From Candidatus Sulfotelmatobacter sp. (lineage in GTDB: Bacteria; Acidobacteriota; Terriglobia; Terriglobales; Acidobacteriaceae), in NCBI GenBank assembly GCA_036500765.1, contig DASYBM010000004.1, positions 62,001 to 126,000 on the forward strand: DNA of 64,000 nucleotides. The letters are read 5' to 3'. Position 1 is the stretch's first letter, and each line of letters opens with the position of its first letter. Position numbers and translations under genes: made by a program. The notes beneath the pieces are model-generated. The model was not told where the DNA came from. It searched no databases and saw only the letters and a list, made by a program, of their open reading frames with translations. Of this stretch, positions 9,231-17,238 are shown in pieces.

Positions 9231-9740
9231 TTATTTAGTAACGGTTGGCTGAACGGGCGCTTTGCGCCATTCAAGCAAGCCCGTACCGCCGCCCACCATG
9301 CCAGCCAGCAAAGCGGCTATGCCCCAGAACGGACCACTGCGCTGAAGCCCGGCAAACGCATCGATCGAGAGCGATCCTGGTCCAGTGAATGCGACCGTCA
9401 GCGCGGCGACTGCGAGCACGAACGGGTACTCATAGCCGCCATTTTGAATGAAAAACCCCTTGCCGCCGTGTGCGGTTACTGCGGCGACCAGCATTACGCT
9501 GACCACGGCAGCCGCCGCCGCAGGTGTTGCGAGTCCAACTGCGAGCAGTGCACCGCCGACGATTTCGCTCAACGCCGCCATGAGAGCATGTCGCCGGCCG
9601 GGAGGAAAACCGAGAACGGCAAAGAACTGTCCCGTCGTCGTTAGCCCAGGTCCCCCGAACCATCCAAATAGTTTTTGTGTGCCGTGTGCCGCCAGAGTGA
9701 ATCCCAGAGTCAATCGCAGAAGCAGAAGCCCGATATCCAT
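9231..9740 (-). CDS. DoxX family membrane protein
   Basis: A 169-residue integral membrane protein with about four hydrophobic segments. The N-terminus, with LRLTLGFTLAAHGTQKLFGWFGG, is typical of DoxX/YphA proteins. The family is linked to redox and thiol stress, but its biochemistry is poorly defined. The start at 9740 gives a complete first helix. It is divergent from the TetR regulator across an 81-bp gap that carries a palindrome, so it is probably repressed by it. Confidence 0.85.
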   Translation of the reverse strand: MDIGLLLLRLTLGFTLAAHGTQKLFGWFGGPGLTTTGQFFAVLGFPPGRRHALMAALSEIVGGALLAVGLATPAAAAAVVSVMLVAAVTAHGGKGFFIQNGGYEYPFVLAVAALTVAFTGPGSLSIDAFAGLQRSGPFWGIAALLAGMVGGGTGLLEWRKAPVQPTVTK

Positions 9741-9764
9741 AAGTCGTCTCCGATAAGCGTCATT

Positions 9765-9780
9765 TGTCGATTAGACGACA
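9765..9780. promoter_or_regulatory. Palindromic operator candidate for the TetR regulator
   Basis: Perfect inverted repeat TGTCG-attaga-CGACA in the gap between the divergent DoxX (start 9740) and TetR (start 9822) genes. TetR proteins commonly bind such dyads between themselves and a divergent target, blocking both promoters. Confidence 0.5.
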
Positions 9781-9821
9781 TATGTTGTTATAAGATTCAG
9801 CATTCTGATAAGCTTTTGTGA

Positions 9822-10502
9822 ATGGCCGTACCCGTGTCAGACTGCGACCTGCGAGATCCACGCCAGAAGCGGACGCGAAGACTCCTTCAGGACGCTCTGC
9901 GGAAGCTCTTGCAGGAAAAGGCTTTTGAAGAAATCCTGGTGCAGGGTATTGCGGACGCGGCGACCGTCAACCGAGCTACCTTTTACGACCATTACAACGA
10001 CAAGTTCAGGTTGTTCGAGGCAATGGTGGCGGGCGACTTTCACGAGCTATTGAAAGAGCGCAACATCCGCTTCGACGGTACCTGCGCGTCCGCAATTGAA
10101 GCCATCGTTCTTGCCGTCTGTGATTATCTGAGAGAGATTCACAGGAACGAAAAGCAGTGTGCCAGCAAGGGATCTTTTGGTCCGTTGCTGGACTCGGCGG
10201 TCACCAGAGCGATTCGAATCGTTGTGCTTGATGGACTCGCCAAACGTGGCACAAGGACGAGGGTGTCGCACGACGTGCTGGCTTCCACCGCCAGTTCAGC
10301 GATTTACGGCGCCACTCGCGAATGGTTCTACAGCAAGAAACCGCGCAGATGCGACGAGATCGCTTCCTTCGTTGCCACGGCCGTGGTTCCTATACTCGCC
10401 GCCGGCGTTGGCGGAGGCTACGGTATACGCTCCCAACCCGGAGCCCATAAAGGCGAGAAAACCGAGGCATCTCGAAACCGTCATCGCCGGGCAAAAAATT
10501 GA
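9822..10502 (+). CDS. TetR/AcrR family transcriptional regulator
   Basis: A 226-residue regulator. The N-terminal TetR helix-turn-helix spans about residues 15-65, with the recognition region ATVNRATFYDHYNDKFRLFEAM. The C-terminal two-thirds is an all-helical ligand and dimerisation domain. The last 25 residues are very basic (KGEKTEASRNRHRRAKN). Probably a repressor of the divergent DoxX gene and of itself. Confidence 0.88.
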   Translation: MAVPVSDCDLRDPRQKRTRRLLQDALRKLLQEKAFEEILVQGIADAATVNRATFYDHYNDKFRLFEAMVAGDFHELLKERNIRFDGTCASAIEAIVLAVCDYLREIHRNEKQCASKGSFGPLLDSAVTRAIRIVVLDGLAKRGTRTRVSHDVLASTASSAIYGATREWFYSKKPRRCDEIASFVATAVVPILAAGVGGGYGIRSQPGAHKGEKTEASRNRHRRAKN

Positions 10503-10681
10503 AAATTGCTGACCGTTCGCTCGGGTGTCATGCCTTGGCTTTTCCATTCACATTGCGCGATTTTCGATTTGCAGTCCAACATTGTGAAGTAGTTAGGCAT
10601 GTGGCCGCCCTCCGAAACGAGTCAGGACCGTAAACTTCGCGTAGGCTCCCGTCGTCTGCTCGAGCTTGAATGGCGGCTAGC

Positions 10682-10894
10682 TTAGGCGGCTTTTTTCCTG
10701 GGAACCTTAGCGCCCTTCTTGCGTGCCTCCGAAAGACCAATGGCAATCGCTTGTTTGCGGCTTTTTACTTTACCGCCCTTGCCCCCTCTGCCGGATTTGA
10801 GACTGCCATGTTTCTTCCGGCGCATGGCGCTTTCCACCGACTTTCCTGCTGCTTTGCCGTACCTGCGGCGGCTCCCCTTTTTTTTCGCTGGCAT
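10682..10894 (-). CDS. Small lysine/arginine-rich protein (DUF6496-like)
   Basis: 70 residues, over one third Lys/Arg, starting MPAKKKGSRRRYGKAAGKSVE. It matches the pattern of short basic proteins annotated as DUF6496, found singly in many soil bacteria. It probably binds nucleic acid, which is inferred from composition only. An excellent ribosome site GGAGG lies 8 nt before the ATG, supporting real expression. Confidence 0.75.
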   Translation of the reverse strand: MPAKKKGSRRRYGKAAGKSVESAMRRKKHGSLKSGRGGKGGKVKSRKQAIAIGLSEARKKGAKVPRKKAA

Positions 10895-11233
10895 GTCATT
10901 TCCTCCCGATTGTGGCTCCCAAAATATTCAACTCTCTCGCGATTCGCGGAACACTGTTCAGTGTCGGATGACACGCCAAAGGAGAAGGTTGCAGCATCCG
11001 GGGCAGAGAGCGTGACATGACAACGATCCCAGGGTCGCAGCAGAAAGTTTCTCGCGTTGTCCTCTCGGGCGGCTTAGCAGTGTGGCGGGACCCCCTAAGG
11101 TTAGAACAGTCCGTAGGCAACCTGAATGATTGATTGTTCATAGTTACAGTCGAAACCCGATAGACCCGTCGGTCCAGGACAATTAGTTTGGCAGATGTGG
11201 TTTTAGGTTCGCACAGGGAGGAGTCTGGCTCAA
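10895..11233. other. Divergent intergenic region with a palindrome
   Basis: 339 bp between the small basic protein gene and the SYLF gene. A perfect palindrome, ACACTG-tt-CAGTGT at 10951-10964, lies 57 bp upstream of the basic-protein start and could be an operator. No other gene, RNA or repeat was recognised. Confidence 0.4.
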
Positions 11234-11941
11234 GTGAGAAAAACCAATCGACGGTTTCGCCGACATACTCTGATGGTGTCGGGTGCGATTTTGCTGTTAG
11301 CCGGCATGTGCTGGCCTGCGGAGGAACAGAATCTCTCCGACATTGCCAAACGAATTGACGCGTCCGCCAAGGTGCTCGATGAAGTGATGGCCGATCCTTC
11401 CAAGGGCGTGCCCGATCAACTTATCAAACGAGCGCAATGCGTCGCGGTTTTTCCGTCTATGGTGGAAGTGGCTGCGCTCGTCGGAGGTAAACACGGCAAG
11501 GGATTCATTTCCTGCCGCACGAGCAGCGGGTGGAGCGCGCCCGCTCCACTCACGGTCACGGGCGGCAATTGGGGGGCGCAATTCGGCGGGGAACAAGTTG
11601 ACCTCGTGGTTCTCGTAATGAATGACAAGGGCAGGCAGCAACTGGAATCAGGAAAGTTCGACATGGGAGTGGAAACTTCTGCCGTTGCCGGGCCGGTTGG
11701 AACTCATCATTGGACGATGAATGCCGAGGTTGTGACCTATGCTCGATCACGCGGGCTTTTCGCAGGCACGAATCTCGACGGCTCTTCGATTGCACAGGAT
11801 GCAGATGAGACTCGCAGTCTGTATGGGAAATCGGTTTCCTTGGCTGACATTTTGAGCGGCAAGACGAAAGATCCCAGTATCGGGCAGGCTTTTGTATCAA
11901 AAGTAGCCGCCTATGCCGGCAACAGTCGAGCGCAAGACTGA
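11234..11941 (+). CDS. SYLF (YSC84-like) lipid-binding domain protein
   Basis: 235 residues with an N-terminal signal or membrane segment (VSGAILLLAGMCWPA) followed by a SYLF domain containing QLIKRAQCVAVFPSM, GGKHGKGFISCR and WSAPAPLTVTGGNWGAQFGGEQVDLVVLVMN. SYLF domains bind phosphoinositide-like lipids in eukaryotes; bacterial members are exported or membrane-attached with unknown role. The start is the GTG at 11234 with GGGAGG about 11 nt upstream. The stop overlaps the start of the cytochrome gene (TGATG), implying translational coupling. Confidence 0.85.
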   Translation: MRKTNRRFRRHTLMVSGAILLLAGMCWPAEEQNLSDIAKRIDASAKVLDEVMADPSKGVPDQLIKRAQCVAVFPSMVEVAALVGGKHGKGFISCRTSSGWSAPAPLTVTGGNWGAQFGGEQVDLVVLVMNDKGRQQLESGKFDMGVETSAVAGPVGTHHWTMNAEVVTYARSRGLFAGTNLDGSSIAQDADETRSLYGKSVSLADILSGKTKDPSIGQAFVSKVAAYAGNSRAQD

Positions 11942-12402
11942 TGTGTTTGCGGGCAATCAGTTTCGATGGCGCATTGGTGGCGATCATTTGCGTGCTGTGC
12001 CTTCCTGGCTTTGCGCAAAGCGAACATGCCGATGCAAAAAAATCCGCCGCACGCAGCAGTCAGCCCATGGTCGACCGTGGCCGATACATCGCAGAGGATC
12101 TGGCGGTCTGCGGTCAATGCCACACGCCACGCGATGACCAAGGCAACCTCGACCGCAGCAAGTGGTTGGAAGGTGCACCACTGTGGCTCAATCCGGCCCG
12201 CCCGACCCAAGGATGGCCGCTTCAGGCTCCACGAATTGCGGGCGATCCACCCGGAACAGACGCAGAGATGATCAAGCTACTGACAACGGGTATCTGGCGC
12301 GATGGCAAGCCGTTGCGAGCGCCTATGCCCCAGTTCCACATGTCAGTGAGCGATGCCCAAGCAGTCCTGGCCTATCTGAAGTCGCTCACCCCGCAACACT
12401 GA
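11941..12402 (+). CDS. Exported c-type cytochrome, single heme
   Basis: 153 residues: a signal peptide (hydrophobic run around residues 10-25, ending near GFAQS) and a class I cytochrome c domain with one heme-binding motif CGQCH. MPQFHMS near the C-terminus probably supplies the axial methionine. Predicted to be periplasmic and to carry electrons. Its start overlaps the SYLF stop by 1 nt. A terminator hairpin follows at 12438, so the two genes form a closed bicistron. Confidence 0.88.
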   Translation: MCLRAISFDGALVAIICVLCLPGFAQSEHADAKKSAARSSQPMVDRGRYIAEDLAVCGQCHTPRDDQGNLDRSKWLEGAPLWLNPARPTQGWPLQAPRIAGDPPGTDAEMIKLLTTGIWRDGKPLRAPMPQFHMSVSDAQAVLAYLKSLTPQH

Positions 12403-12437
12403 CCGGGATTACGAGGCTCTCTGTGCATCTACCCATT

Positions 12438-12457
12438 GCAGCATTGTGCTGCTTTTT
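12438..12457 (+). terminator. Rho-independent terminator after the SYLF-cytochrome pair
   Basis: GCAGCA-ttg-TGCTGC followed directly by TTTTT. The stem is short but perfect, 35 nt after the cytochrome stop codon and before the convergent amine oxidase gene. Confidence 0.7.
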
Positions 12458-12471
12458 GTTCGATGGGATCT

Positions 12472-13827
12472 TTACCCCAAGCGCCGCGCTTCGACGATTT
12501 CCCGCGCCGCCCGATATCCGCTGGCAATGGCCCCATGAACCGTCCCGTTGTTTCCGGAGGTATCGCTTGCTTCACCGGCAAAGAACAGCGTGTTTTCTAC
12601 TGGAGTTGCAAGCCGCGCGTGTGCTCCGTCCGCTCCAACCCTGGCATAGCTATAGGCCCCTCTGGAAAACGGGTCGGTTTGCCAGTCATGAACATAAGCA
12701 GCCTCAAGTCTGCTTTCCGCGTCCCGCACTCCGAGCAGTCGGCATAGCGTCTGGAGAGCTTGCTGAACTACAACCACCTTATCCTTACCGGCTAGCCTTT
12801 CACCCGAGCGAAACGGAGACCATCCGGTAATGAATGGTTGTTTCTTTGGCATGGTCGTCCACCAGGTCGGGAATGAATCATCGTCGGAGAACAGAAAACT
12901 CATCTCAGATAAGGTGGCTGCTTTGCCGCCCTCCACCGAAATGGTGCTCCAAAATCGATCCCGAAATCGAAGCACAACGCGCATCACCGTACCCATCTCC
13001 AATTTATCGAGCGCCGCGATCTTTTCTCGCGGTAGCGGAGGAACAAAGTCGACGGCTCCGGTTTCTTCCGTAGCCTTCAATAGCGAGAGAGGAAGCGTAA
13101 TCAGAACCTGTGGCGTTTGGAATGTTGTAGCGCCTTGTTCGCCGTAAGCCTTGACCTGCGCGGCGCCAGGCTGCCAAACAATGCTGCGTACGATGGTGCC
13201 GGGTTGAATCGAAATCCTGGAGCGCGCCAGCTTTCGGCCAAAGACATCGACCAAATCTGCGTATCCATTGCTGGAGCGAAACGCGCGATGTCCCTGAATC
13301 TTCTCCTCTGAGCGCATGCCTGCAACCAGCCAGTGCACGCTCACCAGGGCGGGGTCGGCAGCGTTAAAGCCGCTGACGTAGCCGATCGCCCGCCGTTTGG
13401 CTTCGTCAAGCCCGGCATCATGAGATGGATTCGGAAACCTACGTTCCAGAAAATTGAGGAACGACTCGTCTGGCAGGGAATCATCCATGGCCTCAAGAAT
13501 GGAATCGACTTGCGAGAAGAATTGGCACGGCGATAGCCGCCGATCGGACACGCACCAGCTTTGACCTTCGACTTCCTCGATCTTGGACTTGTCGAGCAGG
13601 TTCCATATTTCAGAAGGCAAACCGTGGATGAATTCAGCTCCTAACTCGATCGGAGCATCGCAAACTGCGTCCCTCTGTGTGAAGACGCGCCCACCAATGC
13701 GATCACGTGCTTCAAGCATAACGCATGGTAAGCCGGCCTCTTCCAACTTGACGGCCGCAGCCAGGCCTGCAACGCCTGCGCCAATGATCACGATGGGTTG
13801 GTCTTGATCGACTGTGTCGGCTGTCAT
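12472..13827 (-). CDS. FAD-dependent amine oxidase family protein
   Basis: A 451-residue flavin monoamine oxidase/phytoene desaturase-superfamily enzyme. The N-terminal FAD motif is VIIGAGVAGLAAAVKLEEAG, followed by LEARDRIGGRVFT. The C-terminal FAD contact is FFAGEASDTSGNNGTVHGAIASGYRAA. It oxidises an amine or a related C-N/C-C bond and passes electrons to O2 or quinone; substrate unknown. No signal peptide. Convergent with the cytochrome gene and apparently monocistronic. Confidence 0.87.
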   Translation of the reverse strand: MTADTVDQDQPIVIIGAGVAGLAAAVKLEEAGLPCVMLEARDRIGGRVFTQRDAVCDAPIELGAEFIHGLPSEIWNLLDKSKIEEVEGQSWCVSDRRLSPCQFFSQVDSILEAMDDSLPDESFLNFLERRFPNPSHDAGLDEAKRRAIGYVSGFNAADPALVSVHWLVAGMRSEEKIQGHRAFRSSNGYADLVDVFGRKLARSRISIQPGTIVRSIVWQPGAAQVKAYGEQGATTFQTPQVLITLPLSLLKATEETGAVDFVPPLPREKIAALDKLEMGTVMRVVLRFRDRFWSTISVEGGKAATLSEMSFLFSDDDSFPTWWTTMPKKQPFITGWSPFRSGERLAGKDKVVVVQQALQTLCRLLGVRDAESRLEAAYVHDWQTDPFSRGAYSYARVGADGAHARLATPVENTLFFAGEASDTSGNNGTVHGAIASGYRAAREIVEARRLG

Positions 13828-13942
13828 GGAGCTCTCATTTTATGCATAAGCATCGAATCGCCCGGTAGGCCTTTCGATCACGCATCTTCTTTAGTCGGTG
13901 CGCTCCGAATGTAAGCGAGGATTTGGATGATGAGTAGAACGC

Positions 13943-15082
13943 TTACCGTAACGATTCTCCCAGCCATTGTCCGACGCCGCGCAGAGGTTCAACATAATCA
14001 CACACGATCTTGGTTGCGCCCAGGATCGGCATGGCCAGTATCAGTCCAATCGGTCCCCAGATCCAGGCCCAAAACAAAAGCGAGAGGCTCACTCCGAGAG
14101 GATTCAGTTGCAAGCGTTTTCCAACAACTTTGGGATAGAGCACGTTCATGGTGATTACGTGAATCCCGACCAGCGCAATGATCACCACCAGGACTCCAGT
14201 CCGGTCGAGGGTTTCGAGACCCGCAGCAAGTGGCGGCAACAACGACACGAACACTCCGAGGTAAGGGACGAGGCTGATGAACCCGCTCAACGCGCCAATA
14301 AAGTAAAAATATTTGATTCCGAGAGACCAGAAGATCAAGGTGCAGAGCAGACCGTTCAACAGGCCGATGAGCACGTTGGCGACGATGTAAGTGCGAACCA
14401 TCGCAGAAATCGTGCCGATTGTGCGGTGAGCAAGCAACCGATGTTCCTTGGGGAACAGTCGAACGGTGGCCGCATGAGTGTGATCTTTGAGTACGAGCAT
14501 GAAATAAACGAGAAATGGGACGAAACCCACCGCCAGGGAGAGGTCCAGAATGGTTTCGCTGTTCCTCGAGATGACTCCGGCGACACCCGGGAGTTGCTCG
14601 ATTTTGACCGGTACCACGTGTTTTTCGTCCTTGGGGGATTCCACGATGGATCGAGCCTGCTCGGCCACGCGGTCAGCGCGGTATCGAATGCTGCCGATCG
14701 TATTCCGGATTCGCGCGGAATAAGCAGGAAGTTGGTCGGCGAACTGGACCGCACTATTGTAAGAATAGACCGCAAGGCTGCCGAATAAAGCAAGAGCCGA
14801 CAGAACCACAACGAGGGCGCCGAACCCACGGGGAATGCGAAAGCGCACGAGCCATTTCACCGGCGGTTCGAAGACATAGGCCAACAAGACCGAGACCAGG
14901 GTCGTTACTAAAACAAACTTCAGCAGATAGATCAAACCGATGATCGCGATTGCTGCAACTACGATTTGCGCGATGGAGCCGGCCTTAATCGAGGCCTGCA
15001 AAACCTGAACTTCTTCGACGGTTTCCTCAGGTAGGACGGGCGCGACCGGCTCGATCACGGGATTTGGCTGGGATTGGATCAC
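13943..15082 (-). CDS. AI-2E family transporter
   Basis: A 379-residue polytopic membrane protein (about seven or eight hydrophobic segments) of the PF01594 permease family. It has the typical central region GFVPFLVYFMLVLKDH and C-terminal GPIGLILAMPILGATKIVCDY. Members export autoinducer-2, small organic molecules or ions (TqsA, Na+/H+ exchangers); the substrate cannot be assigned. It lies 292 bp downstream of the NrfD gene on the same strand but probably has its own promoter. Confidence 0.87.
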   Translation of the reverse strand: MIQSQPNPVIEPVAPVLPEETVEEVQVLQASIKAGSIAQIVVAAIAIIGLIYLLKFVLVTTLVSVLLAYVFEPPVKWLVRFRIPRGFGALVVVLSALALFGSLAVYSYNSAVQFADQLPAYSARIRNTIGSIRYRADRVAEQARSIVESPKDEKHVVPVKIEQLPGVAGVISRNSETILDLSLAVGFVPFLVYFMLVLKDHTHAATVRLFPKEHRLLAHRTIGTISAMVRTYIVANVLIGLLNGLLCTLIFWSLGIKYFYFIGALSGFISLVPYLGVFVSLLPPLAAGLETLDRTGVLVVIIALVGIHVITMNVLYPKVVGKRLQLNPLGVSLSLLFWAWIWGPIGLILAMPILGATKIVCDYVEPLRGVGQWLGESLR

Positions 15083-15284
15083 GTATCTGCGGATGCAAAC
15101 GGTCTTCTATCCGTTTCGAGTTTGCAAGTTGCCGAGCGGGTCGGTCCATACCGCGCTTCCGTTAGCTTGGTTCGGAACGAACCTCATCTAACGGGGAGGC
15201 TGAGTACCGCAGAACCGGTGAACCGACCAGATGTCGCCACCGGAAACCTTCGATGGGTCTCATCGGCCAACGGAGTGGAGGGCC

Positions 15285-15419
15285 ATGGACAGATATTTTG
15301 TTGCGCGAATTGTGCGCGTCAGGCGGGGGTGGCAGTGGCCGATCGAGCAGAATGGAAAGCTCTTGGCCCGGTTTCTAAACAAGCTTCCTTTGCAGCGGAA
15401 GTTTCCAATCTCGCGCTGA
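15285..15419 (+). CDS. Possible 44-residue basic protein (uncertain)
   Basis: A short frame starting MDRYFVARIVRVRRGW, preceded by GGAGG at a good distance (5 nt). It overlaps the antisense 3' end of the NrfD gene by 45 bp. I recognise no family. It is listed only because of the strong ribosome site; composition alone would not justify it. Confidence 0.22.
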   Translation: MDRYFVARIVRVRRGWQWPIEQNGKLLARFLNKLPLQRKFPISR

Positions 15420-16418
15420 AGCTCGTCCCGCCGAGAGCCACCCGATCCGAGTAACGAGCGATCCGATCACGGAAGACCAGGCCGCCCATTTTCTTAGAGA
15501 CTGCGACCGTTGCTCTGTGCTGAATAAGCTAGCCGCTCGCAGCAAAGTGGGAACAGGGCCGGCGAGTGCACCGCCTGTGCGCGCGACCCAACCGCTCGCC
15601 CCACGTTTAAGGGGGTCGAGATACGCGTCGCCTCGCGACTCGATGCGGATTCCTTCCCAGGTTTCAAAGATCGCCGCGCCGAGACCGAGAGCTTGCAGGG
15701 CGGGGCTCTTGCGATGTCCGAGCAACTCGAGAAGTCCGACCGCTGCGCCCAGGCCAGAGGCGCCGAAGTGGAGCGGCAGGTTACCAACGTTACGATTCCA
15801 GAGCGGGACTGTTGTTGCGCCGATCAAAACTCCGGTGTAGTTCGAAAACGGCAAGCCAAAAGCAAGCGATGCAGCCTGGCCGGCATTTTCGAGAACACGC
15901 AGCGGCAGGGACGGCCCATACCGATCGCGCAAGTGTGCGGCAAACACAGTCGCGATGGAACTCGTGGAAAACCCGAGCAGCGTCCAGACTCCGACGGACA
16001 TCGGGCTCTGGGGTTTGAAGACGCGCAGCATCGACAAGAACCGCTCGGGCCGGCCAAGATCGGAGATGAGCAACGCCGGTGAGATGACGGAACCGGCGGC
16101 TGCAATCCAGCGAGAATCGCGCACCAGTTCGCGATTTGCGCCGGTGTAGTCGGCGATTGCGCCAATCACAGCAGCGGCGCCCGCAGCGCCACCGACGAAG
16201 AAGTACAAGGGAATTTCCCAGGTCCAGGGAGGTTGCTTCAGCAAAGGAATCTGGTAATAGCCGTTTTCAGGCGATGCCTGGGGAAACGGCGCCCCGACGG
16301 GAGGGTCACCGACGACCAGTAAGTGCCGCTGTTGCTCGGCTTGATCGCGAATTGCTTCGAGACGCTGCTCCCGACTGAGATCGCCACTTAGATGTCGTGC
16401 CGGTAATGGATTGCTCAT
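15375..16418 (-). CDS. NrfD/PsrC-type membrane subunit of formate dehydrogenase
   Basis: A 347-residue polytopic protein of the NrfD family, the quinone-interacting membrane anchor of molybdopterin and ferredoxin oxidoreductases. The first helix region (PPWTWEIPLYFFVGGAAGAAA) is typical. The start at 16418 (MSNPLPARH) is chosen over an upstream start because the extension overlaps the FdhB gene. Last gene of the formaldehyde/formate operon. It probably passes electrons from FdhA/FdhB to the quinone pool. Confidence 0.85.
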   Translation of the reverse strand: MSNPLPARHLSGDLSREQRLEAIRDQAEQQRHLLVVGDPPVGAPFPQASPENGYYQIPLLKQPPWTWEIPLYFFVGGAAGAAAVIGAIADYTGANRELVRDSRWIAAAGSVISPALLISDLGRPERFLSMLRVFKPQSPMSVGVWTLLGFSTSSIATVFAAHLRDRYGPSLPLRVLENAGQAASLAFGLPFSNYTGVLIGATTVPLWNRNVGNLPLHFGASGLGAAVGLLELLGHRKSPALQALGLGAAIFETWEGIRIESRGDAYLDPLKRGASGWVARTGGALAGPVPTLLRAASLFSTEQRSQSLRKWAAWSSVIGSLVTRIGWLSAGRASARDWKLPLQRKLV

Positions 16419-16452
16419 GTTATTTCGGTGTCGCTTCTTCTCTGAACTCTCT

Positions 16453-17238
16453 CTATTTGCTCTTGCTATCCGACAAAAACGCAAGCAGCGTTCCGCCGAG
16501 AAGAAGCGCGCCCGCGATCGCAGATGACGTCCATGCTCTCTTCAGATATGCGGTGGGCACCTCGGGAGCGGGCGGCAGATTGTAGCTTCGCGGGTCGCCC
16601 CGGACGATGAACATTGCGTGAGTGCCGCCAACACTGGTATCGCGCGGATCATAGATGGTTGCGTCGTCGATACCCTTCCGATGTAATTCTTCCAGACGCT
16701 TCTCGGCTTTCTTTCGCAAATCCTCGATCTCACCGAACTTGATCGACTCGGTCGGGCACACTTTGGCGCAGGCCGGGACCAAGTCAGCCTTCTGGCGGTC
16801 GTAGCAAAACGTGCACTTGAATGCGCGACCGTCTTCTTGATTTCGCTCCACCACCCCAAAAGGACACGCTGTCACACAGTATCCGCAGCCATTGCAAACA
16901 TCCGGCTGGATGAAAACTCCGCCAAATTCTGTTCTCACGATCGAACCGGTTGGACAAGCCTCCAGACATCCCGCTTCCTCGCAGTGCTTGCAGACATCGG
17001 AAGAAAACGTCCACGAGGTTTGCTCTCCTGCATTTCCGCCTAAACCAGGCACGGGAGGTTGTTCCACAAATTTCACATGGCGCCAGGTGGAAGCGCCAAC
17101 GGCACCAGTATTGTCGTAAGAAAATCCGTTCCAGTGCAGGCCGTCGTCGGCGATGCCGTTCCATTCCTTGCAAGCGACCTCGCAAGCTTTGCACCCGATG
17201 CATAAAGTCGAATCCGTCAGGAATGCAGTCACGCTCAT
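16453..17238 (-). CDS. fdhB: Formate dehydrogenase iron-sulfur (beta) subunit
   Basis: 261 residues with four cysteine clusters for 4Fe-4S centres: CIGCKACEVACKEW, CKHCEEAGCLEACP, CNGCGYCVTACP and CTFCYDRQ...CAKVCP. A C-terminal transmembrane helix (around AGALLLGGTLLAFL) anchors it. It relays electrons from the FdhA molybdenum/tungsten site to the NrfD subunit. The ATG at 17238 overlaps the FdhA stop (ATGA), so translation is coupled. The frame is open 26 codons further upstream but that part lies inside fdhA. Confidence 0.92.
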   Translation of the reverse strand: MSVTAFLTDSTLCIGCKACEVACKEWNGIADDGLHWNGFSYDNTGAVGASTWRHVKFVEQPPVPGLGGNAGEQTSWTFSSDVCKHCEEAGCLEACPTGSIVRTEFGGVFIQPDVCNGCGYCVTACPFGVVERNQEDGRAFKCTFCYDRQKADLVPACAKVCPTESIKFGEIEDLRKKAEKRLEELHRKGIDDATIYDPRDTSVGGTHAMFIVRGDPRSYNLPPAPEVPTAYLKRAWTSSAIAGALLLGGTLLAFLSDSKSK

